DNA of 64,000 nt, taken from NCBI GenBank assembly GCA_036346395.1, contig CM070601.1:5835383-5899382 (forward strand). Reading direction: 5' to 3'. Position 1 is the stretch's first letter. Every line of letters starts with the position of its first letter. The notes beneath the pieces were generated by a model. The model saw nothing but the letters and a program-made list of their open reading frames with translations, was not told the DNA's origin and did not search any database. Made by a program: the position numbers and the translations under genes. Positions 1-12,600 of the stretch are shown in pieces. This DNA comes from Hsuehochloa calcarea (taxonomy: Eukaryota > Streptophyta > Magnoliopsida > Poales > Poaceae).

Positions 1-1795
1 AACAATCGAAACTTAATTTCCTAAGAGAAGGGCGGTCGACCTCTACTCGGGTGATCGACCTCTCCAAGGCGGTCCGACCTCTAGCTAGGCGGTCGACCTC
101 GGTAGATGAGCAGTGAAATCGGCCTAAAAGCGAAGTTGCAAATAGGTCTAACTTTTGATCTACAACTCCAAACTTCATGAAACTTGGAACACACCTTCTC
201 TAGGATGTCGGGAACCTATTCCAATTGAAGATCATGGAGATCCATGGAAAAGTTACGACATTTTTCAGTTTGAGAGATGGATGGTTCAAAAGCGAGTCAA
301 AGCAACGTGACCCAAAAACTTGCTCGTGGGTGATTGATGATCAAGATGATCTTAGATGTGTTCCCACATGTCACAGCAAGCTATATCATGTAAAGAAATC
401 AATCAAAAACATGCGAATCAAAGAAAGACTCAAAATCACCAAATAGAGAGAAGAAGGGCAAAGAGACACATCTTTGATCAAAGCTTTCTTTGGATTGATT
501 GATAGGGTTTGGGTTTCTGACCACTCCATCAATGGAGGACAAAGCTCAATCCAAGAGCACAAGATCAAATCAAAACTCTCTAGAACCCTAACCTCCACTA
601 ATCCTCTCCTAAGCCAAAACTAGGGTTTCAATAATGATTGAAGGGTTGAAGGGGTGCGACCACCTCCTCCTCTATTTATAGTGGAGACTTAGACCTTCTA
701 GAAGATTAACTCAAATGGGCTCCGTTAAGGCCCAACACAAGCGGGTCACACACGCACGCATTTTAAAGCGCCGTCTACAACACCTCTTAACCTAAACCGC
801 TTCTCTTGCGCCGTCTTGCGCCGTGGGTAGGCAAAAGGTCACCAAGGTGATATTTGGTAAGATTACCAAAATACCCTTCTCGGTCCTTCTCAAGACCGAG
901 TCCATCTTCATGAAGCACTTCGCATGCTCGCCACGTGTAGGTTGATCAACGGCTCTCTCCATGTCGGCAAGTCTCTCCCATCCGGCTCCCACCGAAACCA
1001 CCATGGCACTTGCAGACTCTCGCGCCGCTTGATCAAACCGATCGCGACCGGCCGCCCGTTCGGTCATCATTGTCCATTACATGCCATACTTGATTTCATT
1101 GACCTCACCGAAGATCGTCGATCGTTACGGACCTAAGCTCTCAAGCCTCGTCCGATCATCCTCGCCGTTGACCGTCGTTGACCACCAAGCAACTTTGCAC
1201 AACAATAGACAAGCAAATCGAAGCCGGAACAAGTTCTTGCAACTTGACCCGTTAGTCAAAACATGCATCATGCAACACATATGCATGAAACTCATGACTT
1301 TGACCTAACCAGCGAACAACGCCGCCACGACGAAGCGACGTTCAAGTAACAACCGGTCGTCCAGCCCCTCGGGGCGGTCGACCGCTTGCTTTGCCGGTCG
1401 GACCACGGCTAAAGGCGGTCGACCGCCGTAAGGACTTAGCCAATTTTCAACCCCGAAAATCCGAAACCTCTGGAAACTTTAAACCAATAGAACTTTTATG
1501 GAGACTCCAAAATTATGGGAGCAAGAACAATGGGATCCCCTCACTTGCCTACACCCTCTATTTTGGCCCGACTGTTTGACCACTTTTGTCACTCGCCGGT
1601 CCGACCGGCGCACATGGCGATCCGGCCGATTTGGGACCGGTCGGACCGCCGATGCTATGGCGGTCGGACCGCCCTATCGAGAAAGTCGAGCAGTCTTTGA
1701 AACTTTGTCGAAAACCCGTGAAACGACAAACCATTAACGCCATTGCCAATTGTCACATCATCCTAAGATCGGAGCATATCCCCATGATATCCACA
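1..1795 (-). repeat. 3' LTR of the Copia element (truncated by window)
   Basis: Position 1 aligns with 7989 of the other LTR, and similarity continues to the CCACA end at 1791-1795. The two copies are very similar but differ by scattered 1-3-bp indels. The LTR holds many copies of GGTCGACC and GGTCCGACC-like palindromes near 30-110 and 1365-1680. Confidence 0.93.
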
Positions 1796-1806
1796 ATCTC
1801 CCCTTG
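1796..1806 (-). other. Polypurine tract of the Copia element
   Basis: The minus strand reads AAGGGGAGAT directly before the TGTGG start of the 3' LTR. This is the expected position and composition for the plus-strand primer of an LTR retrotransposon. Confidence 0.75.
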
Positions 1807-3544
1807 ATGAACACATTGGCAATAATCGAAAAATGTAATTTGAAGGTTTGAAAAGTAAAATACTTTCGTTTTCGCACAAAGGCACAACTTGGTCCATAAG
1901 CAAGAGAAAGCAATGGAAATGACCAAGTGGCATCGAATAGCATAGACAAGTGAGATAAGGCAAAGAAAGCATAAAACTTTGATTTCGAGAAAAGTCAAAA
2001 ATCTCACTTAAGGTCCATATGAAAGAACAATTGTTCAATTGACCTTTGATCATTGTGAGGAGTAATAAATGCAATTCAAGTTGGAAGAGTCAATAAGACA
2101 ATAAGAATGCAATTCAAAAACTCCCCTCACTATGATCCTCGGATTTGAGAAAATTTCAAATTCTCCAACTTTCTCCCTTTGTATAAACTTCTCCCCAACA
2201 TCGAAATATCTTCTCCCCTTTGACAATGGAGTCATCAAGGAATCACGCCTTCCTCTCATCCAGAGATAGCAATTTGCGAGAATAAAGAAAGAAGCAAAAG
2301 AAGAAGTATGCATGAAGTGCAATGGGTGGCTTCATTTTTGTATTTTTAATTTTGATTACAAGAAGCTTTGGAGATTACCCAAAAGAACTAGCTAGCATTT
2401 CTAATATTGCACAAACAACATATCAAGCCCGATTGCTAGCAAGATCATGGTAAGACATATATATCAAAGCTAAGCACCAAGGCTCAAAAGTAAAGCAATA
2501 GATTTGATCAATTTAAGCAGCGCTTCAAATTCAAACAAGTTCATCAACGAGGATCCTAAAGTGAAATTGGCCATGTCAAAATGTCAAAGTGAGATCAAAA
2601 ATCTAACAAAGACCACATTTAAGAGTCAATCAAGTCCCGTATTGAATCATTTTGCTCAATCTTTTATAAACGCCCATTTGTCAATATTTTCTCATTTGCA
2701 TTGAATATTGAGGTTGACTAATGATCTAACTTAGTGACAAGATCTGGACTAGGAGCCATCCACAAACTCATCCTAAGCTTGACCAAAAGTTGATTAAAGG
2801 TATATCTTAGTAAAGAAGATCTGGACTAGGAGCCATCCACAAACTCTTTCTAAGCTTCTACAGGCGACAAATCTTGAGGTTCATGTCATTTCTGACAAGC
2901 AATCCCCATGAAATCGTCTGGATCATCAAACTATCTCCAAGTTCATGTCATTTGACAAGCAGTCTCGTAAGAATAGTTTGGCACATTTTAAGCATAAGAC
3001 AATCTTGATTTTTCATTTTTCACAAGAGCAGTTTGAGAATCTCAAGAACACAAAAACTCAAGTAATGGTCAATTTTAGATCAAAGAGTTAACAAAGCAAT
3101 TCTGACAGGGCCAATGTCACAAAAGGAGCACTAATTGCGCAACTCGCTAAAACATCCACAAATTGCAATTTCTTAGTTCGAGTTTGTTTTTAAAGTTCTA
3201 GCTCATATAGCAAAGACTTAGCTACACATGTAAAAGCATGATAATTCTAGCAAGTCACAGAACTAGACATGGCATTGAGCAAGAATTGAAAAACTAAAGC
3301 TCCAAAGGGTAATAGGCAAAGCTTCATCAATTTTAAAAGATAAGCAGAAAATTTTATATTACAATGCATCTTTTGGATTTTCAAACCACTTGAAGTATTT
3401 TACATATGAATGCAATATGATACAATGCGATGCAATAAAAAGCCTAAAAACCTAAAAAGTTCAAAAAGATCAACAAGTGCAGAAAATGAACAATAAAAGA
3501 TCAAAAGAACAAGGTAAGATCAGAAAAGATCGAACTCCCCCTCA
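1807..3544 (-). other. Non-coding 3' region of the Copia element
   Basis: This 1.7-kb A/T-rich interval lies between the RNase H end and the polypurine tract. No ORF over about 100 residues and no protein I recognise are present. SIRE-type elements often carry an envelope-like ORF here, but none is visible. Short internal duplications occur: the phrase GATCTGGACTAGGAGCCATC is present near 2735 and again near 2818, and GTTCATGTCATT near 2879 and 2940. Confidence 0.6.
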
Positions 3545-5250
3545 AACCAACCCATAGGGATAAATTACCCCTAACTCGCTTCTTAAGGTGGCAAACCTAG
3601 TTGGGTCTAAAGGTTTGGTGAGGATATCACCAGATTGAGCCTCGGACTCCACGAAGTGTAGCACAATATCACCCTTCTCGACATGGTCTCTAAGGAAGTG
3701 ATAGCGAATGTCTATGTGCTTGGTCCTAGAGTGTTGCAGGGGTTCTTAGCAATGTTAATAGCGAAGTGTTATCACGAGAAAGAGGAACACTAGCAAAATT
3801 TAACCCGTAGTCCTTAAGAGTGGATACCATCCACAAAATCGACTCTGACAACTAGCGCTGACTACATACTCGACCTCGTGATGGGTGTGCAACAGAGGAC
3901 TGCTTCCTAGAAGACCAAGAAACAAGAGAAGTGCCTAGGAAGTGACAAGTGCGAGGTACTCTTCCTATCAAGCCAAACGACCGACAAAATCGAATCGAAA
4001 ACCCCGAATGGATAAAGAAGAAGAACAGGAGTACCAAATGCCATACTGGAGGGTAGAGTGTAAATACCTGAATATGCGCTTAACTGCTTGGCGATGGGAA
4101 GTTCTCGGAGACGCCTGAAACCTCGCGCAGAGGCAGACGGTGAAGTGGATGTCGGTCTTGATGCCGTCAGTGCGGAGGGAGCCGATCATCTTTGCGGTAC
4201 TCGCGTTGATCCACGGCTTCTCCTTCCTCATCGGATCCAAGCGATCGAAGTCGCCATGGGAGTGGCGATCGACTGCGATCACCCATGTCGAGCGTTTGAG
4301 CAGATCCTTAGTATACTTCGTCGATGGATGAAGATCCCTTCCTTACATTGCTTGATTTGAAGCCCCAGAAAGTAATTGAGCTCTCCCATCATGCTCATCT
4401 CAAATTCCCTGGACATAGTCTCAGAAAAGCTAGAAACAAGAGCATGAGAAGAACCACCAAAGATAATATCATCAACGTAAATCTGAGCAAGTAAGAAATC
4501 ATTGCCACGCCTAAGAATGAACAAGGTCTTGTCTACCTTACCCATCTCAAAATCATTCTTAAGCAAGAAGGTCTTAAGTCTATCATACCAGGCTCTAGGG
4601 GCTTGTTTAAGACCATACAAGGCTTTGGATAGCTTGAAGACATGATGTGGGTTCTTGGGATTCTCAAAGCCTGGGGGTTGCCTAACATAAACCTCCTCCT
4701 CTATAAAACCATTCAGAAAGGCACTCTTAACATCCATCTGATATAATCTAAAGCCCTTAGAGGCAGCAAATGCAAGAAGAATGCGAATAGCTTCTAGTCT
4801 AGCAACAGAGCAAAGGTCTCATCAAAATCTAACCCCTCAACTTTGGCTAAAACCACGAGCTACTAACCTAGCCTTGTTTCTAACCACAGAACCATCCTCA
4901 TTTTGTTTATTTTTGAAGACCCAGCGGGTTCCTATAACATTATGACCACTAGGAGGTTCTACTAGGTTCCAAACCTTATTCCTCTCAAAATTTTCTAACT
5001 CCTCATGCATGGCATTGACCCAACTAGCATCAGATAAAGCATGTGATATATCTTTGGGTTCAAAAGACGCTACAAATGCAGAGTGAGAGAAAAGACTTGG
5101 ATCATGATACGGGCGAGTGACTCGCTCATGGATATTACCTATCATCCGATCCGGCGGATCTTTGCTTTGAATGTGAAGTGGCGCACCGGAGAGAAAGTAC
5201 CTCTTCGACCTCCGCAGTACTCTCGATGATGAAGATCGGCAGTGCCTCAA
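3545..5250 (-). pseudogene. Copia reverse transcriptase and RNase H, frameshifted
   Basis: Minus-strand frames together show the Copia RT-RNase H region. Residues GTRWVFKNK and NKARLVARGF lie in 4837-5250. MDVKSAFLNG, KALYGLKQAPRAW and the catalytic YVDDIIFG lie in 4279-4737. RNase H signatures (RIFRYLHSTLQYG) are in 3968-4282, and the C-terminal part can be followed in shifting frames to about 3545, where a TGA and a GGGGGAG tract follow. At least four frameshifts separate the pieces. The protein would copy the element RNA into DNA, but this copy cannot make it as written. Several shifts are single-base losses. Confidence 0.88.
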
Positions 5251-5523
5251 GCTGAAAGCGAAGTAGTCACAGCGAGTTCTTGTGCGAGGATAAGAATGTC
5301 AACAAAGCAGCAGTGGAAGAGTATCATCGAGTCCATCATCATCTTCTTCTCTGAATATACTCTCTGTCACTGTGTATCACGAAATATCGATCTAGCTCGA
5401 GGGCTAGTCTCATCAAAAGTGACATTGCATGTCTCTGAACGAGTTAGTTTGACATTAAAACCGAAAACCCCTTGAATGTGCAGGATAACCCAAAATAAAC
5501 CATCAAAAGTTCTTGACTCAAAT

Positions 5524-6150
5524 TTATCTAGATTTCTGTCTTGAGAATAAAACACTTGGATCCAAAGACTCTAAAATGCGAGGCAGAGGGTTTTCTACAA
5601 AACCAAGCTCATAAGGAGTCTTGCCCAAAGATGGTCTTAAAAGACACGATTTGCAATATGGCAAGGTAGAAATAGCTTGACCCAAAACCTCCTGAGTGCT
5701 ATACTCATCTAGCATCGTCCTAGCCATCTCGACTAGGGTCCTGTTCTTCCTTTCCACAACGCCATTTTGTTGAGGGACGTGTGGGGAGGAGAACTGATGC
5801 TCAATTCCACGCTCAGCACAAAAAGAAGCAAAGGATGCATTCTTGAACTCCGTGCCATTGTCGCTGCGGATCGCTCTCAAGGCACTCGGAAGTTCAGAAG
5901 CCAAACGAAGAACAAGATCATGATAATGATCAAAAGCTTCATCCTTCGAAGAGAGAAAGAACACCCAAGTGTATCTAGAAAAATCATCGACTATGACAAG
6001 AATGTACCATTTTCCACCAAGTGGCCAGAACCTAAGCGGGACCAACGGTATCCATATGAAGCAAGCGTCGGTCCGTCGGTCATGACCATAGTCAGCGATG
6101 GGTGTGGCGGCAACTTGCTTGCCATGCCTACAGAGCGCTTTATCTGACAT
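5524..6150 (-). pseudogene. Copia integrase fragment
   Basis: The 208-residue minus-strand frame contains the retroviral-type integrase core. It shows YILVIVDDFSRYTWVFFL with the first catalytic Asp, then RSDNGTEFKN with the second. PQQNGVVERKNRTLVEMARTM follows and includes the catalytic Glu. It lies between the gag and RT pieces, the Copia order. The upstream protease and zinc-binding segment (about 6150-6600) is frameshifted, and I could not identify a protease active site with confidence. Confidence 0.88.
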
Positions 6151-6666
6151 CCTTGGCGGCTTTGAGTTTGGGCAAACCTCTCATGAGCTCAAGGTTGCTA
6201 ACTCGCGTCGGATGATCAAAACCAATGTGCCCCAAACAGCGGTGCCAAAGCCAAAACTCGAGAAGAAGAAGATGAAATTAAGCACTTGAGAGAACCGGCA
6301 AGAGATTGGAAAAATCGGCTCCAAAGATCCTAGCAACTCTAGTAATCCCAAAAACAAGCTCACCAATTTGAATCAAGCACCCGACAAGCATTTTTCTTAA
6401 ATCTAGTCTCATACCCATCATCAAGAAGTTGAGAGACGAAAGCAAATTAAACCTTAGCTTGTCCACAAGGCGGCGTCCTTGAGGATGAACTTGTCGTTCA
6501 CCACGATCGATCCGTTCCTTCAATCCGCCCTTGCCTATCATCTCCAAAAGTGATGAATTCATCACCCGTCGACCGCGTGAAGGAGGTGAACCATCTTGAG
6601 TCTCCGGTCATGTGGCGTGAACAGTGAGTCGGCGAACCACGTGTCCTTCCTCTTTCGCGGTAATCC

Positions 6667-7762
6667 TCATCGTCGTCGGCGTCGTGAGTCGGCCATGAAG
6701 CAAGCGCCGGTGAAGTCCTTGGCCTTCCCTTCTTCTTGTCTTGAGGATCTCCTCCTCCTTGTCATCCTCGCTCCGGAGTCCACATCGGCAGGATTGTTCC
6801 CCAAAAGCGGCAAGAACCGGTGAGTTGCCTTTGTGAGCTTGGCGACATCAAATCTCGATTTGTTCCATTGAGGCTTCTTCCAAGTGGCTTTCCTTCCTTG
6901 TGGTTGCTCTTTCCTTTCAACTTGGGGCGGTTGCGGATGTGGTCGCTCACCACACTCATAGCAAGTCACGGACCTCCTCTCTTTTGTTTCTCATATTGTT
7001 ATAGGCCCGTGTGGCTTTTTTCGACTATGAGGGCTAACTCGGCCTCGGAAGACTCTCAAACTCCTCTTCATGGATTGCGGATAAACCCGCCAGCGAAAAT
7101 CCGAAGAAGACTGGAAGACCCATCGAAGCTCTCTTGGCGGTGCGCTACCAAGGCCATATTTTCCTTCTTGGGATGATCAATCCTCTTGATCTCATGAGTC
7201 TTAAGCTTGCTATAGAGCAGCTCAAAGTCGGATCGAGAGGTTGGCGTTCTCCTCAATGGCGGTAGCCTTTATCTCCCACTCCTTGGTGTTGATTGCAGCC
7301 AAGAGGTGGGTGGCATTTTCGCATCGAGAATATTCAATTCCAACGACCTTCATCGATTAATCACTTTGTTGAAGCGGTGAAAATGTCATCGATGCTCTCT
7401 CGGGGCGCATCTCGAATTTGTTATATTCACGCTTATAGGTATGCAGCGTACTTTCTTGATTTGGGACGAACCCTCATGGTAGGTTTGAGGTGTTCCAAAT
7501 CTCGTCTTGTGATCTCAAGATTGCAAATTCGATCATACTCCCATCTACCAAGCCCACCATACAAGAGGTTCTTTGCCTTATTGTTGTTAGTCAAGAGAAA
7601 TTTGTTGAAGCCCGTAACAACCGGGAAGAACAGCGGGGCTCGAACAACCTCCCATATAGCTTGTCCTTCGCTCTCAAGGAAGACTCGCATGCGATTCTTC
7701 CAATAGGCATAATCGTGCCCATCGAAGATATGCGGCTTGGTGGAGTACTTATCCATCGCCAA
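6667..7762 (-). pseudogene. Copia gag (nucleocapsid) in pieces
   Basis: The start is the ATG at 7762. The first 40 residues include FDGHDYAYWKNRMRVFLE and AIWEVV, characteristic of plant Copia gag (UBN2-type). A second piece at 7068-7256 has LYSKLKTHEIKR. A third at 6762-6969 carries CYECGE followed, in another frame, by HIRNR, which is a damaged CCHC zinc knuckle. The pieces lie in order on one strand but in different frames. Gag would form the virus-like particle that packages element RNA. Confidence 0.82.
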
Positions 7763-7799
7763 GTTCGGTGGACGGTTAAGATCAAGATTGAACTAACAG

Positions 7800-7811
7800 G
7801 GCTCGATACCA
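7800..7811 (-). other. Primer-binding site of the Copia element
   Basis: The minus strand reads TGGTATCGAGCC two bases after the CAACA end of the 5' LTR. It resembles the initiator tRNA-Met complement (TGGTATCAGAGC) used by most plant Copia elements. It fixes the LTR boundary at 7814. Confidence 0.85.
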
Positions 7812-7813
7812 CT

Positions 7814-9796
7814 TGTTGGACCGAAAAGGCGACTAGAGGGGGTGAATAGGAGCACGCTCACTTTTTCAACCTCGATTAGATTCAACACAAATTTCACTCC
7901 AATAGCTATAGAAGCTATGAAGATCGATATACCGACAAATGGAAGACTAGGATTGAATCCAATCAAAACCCCAAGCAAAACAACCAAAAACAATCGAAAC
8001 TTAATTTCCTAAGAGAAGGGCGGTCGACCTCTACTCGGGGCGGTCGACCTCTCCAAGGCGGTCCGACCTCTAGCTAGGGCGGTCGACCTCCGGTAGATGA
8101 ACGATGAAATCGGCCAGAAAAGCGAAGTTGCAAATAGGTCTAACTTTTGATCTACAACTCCAAACTTCATGAAACTTGGAACACACCTTCTCTAGGATGT
8201 CGGGAACCTATTCCAATTGAAGATCATGGAGATCCATGGAAAAGTTACGACATTTTTCAGTTTGAGAGATGGATGGTTCAAAGCAGAGTCAAAGAAAACG
8301 TGACCCAAAAACTTGCTCGTGGGTGATTGATGATCAAGATGATCTTAGATGTGTTCCCACATGTCACAGCAAGCTATATCATGTAAAGAAATCAATCAAA
8401 AACATGCGAATCAAAGAAAGACTCAAAATCACCAAATAGAGAAGAAGGGCAAAGAGACACATCTTTGATCAAAGCTTTCTTTGGATTGATTGATAGGGTT
8501 TGGGTTCTGACCACTCCATCAATGGAGGACAAAGCTCAATCCAAGAGCACAAGATCAAATCAAAACTCTCTAGAACCCTAACCTCCACTAATCCTCTCCC
8601 TAAGCCAAAACTAGGGTTTCAATAATGATTGAAGGGTTGAAGGGGTGCGACCACCTCCCTCCTCTATTTATAGTGGAGACTTAGACCTTCTAGAAGATTA
8701 ACTCAAATGGGCTCCGTTAAGGCCCAACACAAGCGGGTCACACACGCACGCATTTTAAAGCGCCGTCTACAACACCTCTTAACCTAAACCGCTTCTCTTG
8801 CGCCGTCTTGCGCCGTGGGTAGGCAAAGGTCACCAAGGTGATATTTGGTAAGATTACCAAAATACCCCTTCTCGGTCCTTCTCAGAAGACCGAGTCCATC
8901 TTCATGAAGCACTTCGCATGCTCATACGTGTAGGTTGATCAACGGCTCTCTCCATGTCGGCAAGTCTCTCCCATCCGGCCCCCCCGAAACCACCATGGCA
9001 CTTGCACCGACTCGCGCCGCTTGATCAAACCGATCGACCGAACCGCCTGCGTTCGGTCATCATTGTCCATACATGCCATACTTGATTTCATTGACCTCAC
9101 CCAAGATCGTCGATCGTTACGGACCTAAGCTCTCCAAGCCTCGTCCGATCATCCTCGCCGTTGACCGTCGTTGACCACCAAGCAACTTTGCACAACAATA
9201 GACAAGCAAATCGAAGCGGAACAAGTTCTTCGCAACTTGACCCACGTTAGTCAAAACATGCATCATGCAACACATATGCCTGAAACTCATGACTTTGACC
9301 TAACCAGCGAACAACGCCGCCACGACGGCGACGTTCAAGTAACAACCGGTCGAGCCGCCCCTCGGGGCGGTCGGCCGCCCGGCCTGCCGGTCGGACCGCC
9401 GGCTAAAGGCGGTCGACCGCCGTAAGGACTTAGCCAATTTTCAACCCCTGAAAATCCGAAACCTCACGGAAACTTTAAACCAATAGAACTTTTCTTGGAG
9501 ACTCCAAAAATTATGGGAGCAAGAACAATGGGATCCCTCACTTGCCTACACCCTCTATTTTTGGCCCGACTGTTTGACCACTTTTGGTCATCTGCCGGTC
9601 CGGCCGGCGCACATGGCCGGTCCGGCCGATTTGGGACGGTCGGACCGCGTGCTATGGCGGTCGGACCGCCCTATCGAGAAAGTCCGAGCAGTCTTTGAAA
9701 CTTTGTCGAAAACTCAGTGAAACGACAAACCATTAACGCCATTGCCAATTGTCACATCATCCTAAGATCTGGAGCATATCCCCATGATATCCACAA
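7814..9796 (-). repeat. 5' LTR of the Copia element
   Basis: This is a 1,983-bp terminal repeat running TGTTGG to CCACA on the plus strand. The internal boundary is set by the primer-binding site and the outer boundary by the end of similarity to 1-1795. A TATTTATAG-like promoter box is visible near 8664-8672. It contains multiple GGTCGACC, GGTCCGACC and GGTCGGACC palindromes. Confidence 0.92.
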
Positions 9797-9850
9797 GGTA
9801 AAAAACTCTAAGTCTAACTCCCGGTGAGTTTTATAACCGCACAATTGCCC

Positions 9851-10344
9851 CCGCTTCGGGAATCGTTTCATCGACAGGTCTGAGGGAGTCGATTGCAATT
9901 CCCTAGATGGTTTGTTCGAGAAATTTAGGTGTGTATTGTCACCCCCAAGCGAAATTACTTTCTTGACCAAGTCTTTTTGGTCGAAAGAAGTATCAATCGG
10001 AAGGGTTTTTTCTCCGATACCTCTAATACGACCACTTCACAGTCGTAGGGGTTTTTACGACTTTTTTGATAGTCGTAAGCAATCTTCACGATTGCAACCG
10101 CTTCGGGAACCGTCTCATCGACAGATCTATGGGAGTCGTTTGCAATTCCCGGATGGTGCATTCGAGAAAATTAGGTTCGTTTGTCACCTCAAGCGAAATT
10201 ACTTTCTTGACCAAAGTCTTTCTGGTCGAATGAAGTAACAATCGGAAAGGGTTTTTTCTCCGATTGCCCTACTATGACCACCTCACAGTCGAAGGGGTTT
10301 TTACGATTATTTGATAATCGTAAGTAACCTTTCTGGCCAAGTAA
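9851..10344 (+). repeat. Tandem repeat, about 247-bp unit, two copies
   Basis: CCGCTTCGGG occurs at 9851 and 10098. The following text (fatty runs of CATCGACAG, GCGAAATTACTTTCTTGACC, TTTTTTCTCCGAT, and a GTCG-rich palindrome) repeats in the same order at the same spacing. The copies are diverged by roughly one base in ten. Confidence 0.8.
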
Positions 10345-10480
10345 ATTCCTGGTCAAAGTAGCACTCAAATGTCGAAGAGTTTTTCCTTCGACCATGGTTC
10401 TACGATATTTTCATAGTCGTAAGTCCATTTGCAAATCCTTCACCAAGTAAGTTACTTTCACTTGAAGCTGGGGGGCTAGA

Positions 10481-11288
10481 TGACGAGGATCTAATAATCC
10501 TCATTTTATCTTTTATCTATAATTCTTATTATGGGTAAATATGATGTCACATAGTCCCCAGAAGTACCCTTTATATTTATGAGGGGGAGGCCTACCAAGT
10601 GATTGTAAGATCTTCTACAACCACCCCCATAGTCGTAAGTCTTACTACGACTATGTCAAAGTCCTTCTACGACCACTACGACTATGTCATGGTCGTAAGT
10701 CCTTCTACGACCACTACCTGGTCGTAAGTCCTTCTACGACCATTACCCAGTCGTAAGTCCTTCTACGACCAAGTAAACCACGACCACCTTATAATCAAAC
10801 CTACAAGCGAGTGGGTCCAATTGATTAAGGAATCCGAACGGTCCACACGCACTATTATTCCGCGTAGTAATAGTGCTTAAATACCTCATTACCTCTGAAA
10901 GATAACTGCCAGACGGCGTGAAGAAGCCAATCGTCGGTAATTCGCCATCATCGCCCATTCTTGGCTTAATTAGGCGCCTCTTCCATGAGACAAAAGCGGC
11001 TACTCCTTCACGACTATATAAAGACATCAATCGGAGGGTGAAAGGAGGCGAAGCAGGCGAGTCAAGGAGAAACACAAGTCTTTGTTATACGTAATAGTCC
11101 TAGTTTCTTGCTTGATCATCGAGAATCTGATCAATACCATACACACACAGGAGTAGGGTTGTTATTCTCCCCGGAGAAGGCCTGAACCTGTCTAAACATC
11201 CCGTGTCAACCACTCTGCGTGATTTCATCTCTAGGAGACCCCCCGAATCAAACAATCTTTACGTAAGATCGGTTCTAATACACCGACA
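10481..11288 (+). repeat. Gypsy LTR with CTACGACC / GGTCGTAAG arrays
   Basis: It runs from TGACGAGG to CACCGACA and is about 808 bp. It is related to the minus-strand solo LTR at 34708-35631: the same ends, the same GAGGATCTA start, and the same TTTACGTAAGATC-like tail. A TATA box (CTATATAAAG) is near 11012. From 10620 to 10800 it carries repeated inverted motifs CTACGACC and GGTCGTAAG. Confidence 0.75.
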
Positions 11289-12600
11289 GGGTTAAAACTA
11301 ATTTATAATGCAGAACCTAATAACAATTAGTTTTGCATAATAAAAACCTAAATCAACTAGGCTCGAGTAAGTGCATCAACAATATGAATACAATTCAATG
11401 CGAGCAATCATACAAAGATATATAAGTAATTAAAGCAAGTAAAGTCAATTGTTCAAAGTAAAACACAAGCACAAACCAAGATGATACGATGATGTTTTAA
11501 CGTGGTGTTCAGAGATTTTCCGGTCTCCACTAATCCGCGTTGAGATAAGCCCAATCAAATTGGACCGGCTTCACAAATTAAGTCAACACTTCCGAAATAA
11601 ATCCAACCATTTGGACCGATTTCAACACGAACCAATATCTCACTCCACTAGAGTTTCTTTCTCTACTTTAAAGATAGTAAGCACCAAACCGTTTATAACT
11701 ATTCCAGATTTTCTCATAAATTTTTTTAAGAAGATCACCTCAGGCAAAAGGACAGAACACAAACCTCTACTGCAGCCGACCAGGCGATCACCCGATCACG
11801 GCCTCTCGCCCTCCCTAATTTTCTTTTGACGTTGATGCTGTAGCCCCATGTACGCAACTGCCGCCGTCCCTGGCTCCTTTCCCTGCCAACGCCAAGTCCA
11901 GAACGTACCACCTCGATCACACAACCAAGAGATAAAAGAATTCATGCATTAGAATAAGTCAAGGCACAAGCATTCAATAACATGCAGTCAAATCTTTCAT
12001 TCATGACAACTTGTATCTCCTCTGCAGATCTTGTGTCACTGCCAGCACACACGCCACAATTTTCACAACCTGCGCCTGCCGCCGCCAGCACCCAGTTACA
12101 GCAAAAAAAAAAAGCATCCGTACTTTTTCGGCCGAGAGCCTTAATCACCTTTTATACCCTTCGGACTCCCAACTCTAATCACCTAAACACACTCCAATCA
12201 CATTGGCCTAATCCATAAATTTAAAATTTAATTACAAAATATCATATTTTATACACCCTAAAATATATCACATGTCATAGCCCTCGTACACACCTCTGTA
12301 GTTCTAACACGTTTAATCCATTTTTAATCTCTTTGTACTCCAACTTGAGCTCGACCGCCTCCTCCAGCATCCTCGACCCTCTGGATCATAATTTCGCACT
12401 AAACCATCTCCCGGTCACCACCGTAGACCACGATCGCTTTCGAGTTACCCTGCACATACAAAGACCAAAGCAACATATTTTTTTGGCATAAGTTCTTCTC
12501 AACTTGACCGACATAAATTCACACAGCATAACGCGTCTCAAATAATATATGTAAACAATATTATCAATTATTCATCAACTAAATTATATTATCCACTTGT
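11289..12600. other. Intergenic, repeat-like, no gene seen
   Basis: This A/T-rich stretch lies between the Gypsy LTR and the NLR gene. The part from 11470 to 11660 (phrase TTTTAACGTGGTGTTCAGAG, then CTCCACTAATCC) reads like plant LTR debris but could not be assigned. No long ORF or RNA gene is supported. Confidence 0.5.

Larger units (their letters stand above)
1..9796 (-). mobile_element. Copia LTR retrotransposon, nearly complete
   Basis: Two long direct repeats (1-1795 and 7814-9796) flank a minus-strand gag-integrase-RT-RNase H series, the Copia gene order. On the minus strand the LTR begins TGTGGATATC and ends GGTCCAACA. It is followed by AG and a primer-binding site like the initiator tRNA-Met type (TGGTATCGAGCC), and a purine tract precedes the other LTR. 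About 175 bp of the left LTR lie outside the window. The ~2-kb LTRs, the RT active site YVDDIIFG, and a 1.7-kb non-coding stretch after pol suggest the SIRE/Maximus lineage, which is an inference. All reading frames are broken by small indels, so the copy is not autonomous as written. The left target duplication is not visible. Confidence 0.93.
9797..11288 (+). mobile_element. 3' end of a Gypsy-type LTR retrotransposon
   Basis: The Copia element abuts this remnant and probably inserted into it. From 9797 to about 10470 there is a tandem array with a period near 247 bp, followed by a purine tract (GAAGCTGGGGGG) and an LTR starting TGACGAGG at 10481. An array just before the 3' LTR is typical of the Tat/Retand Gypsy lineage. 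That lineage call is an inference, because no pol sequence remains in the window. Confidence 0.65.
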
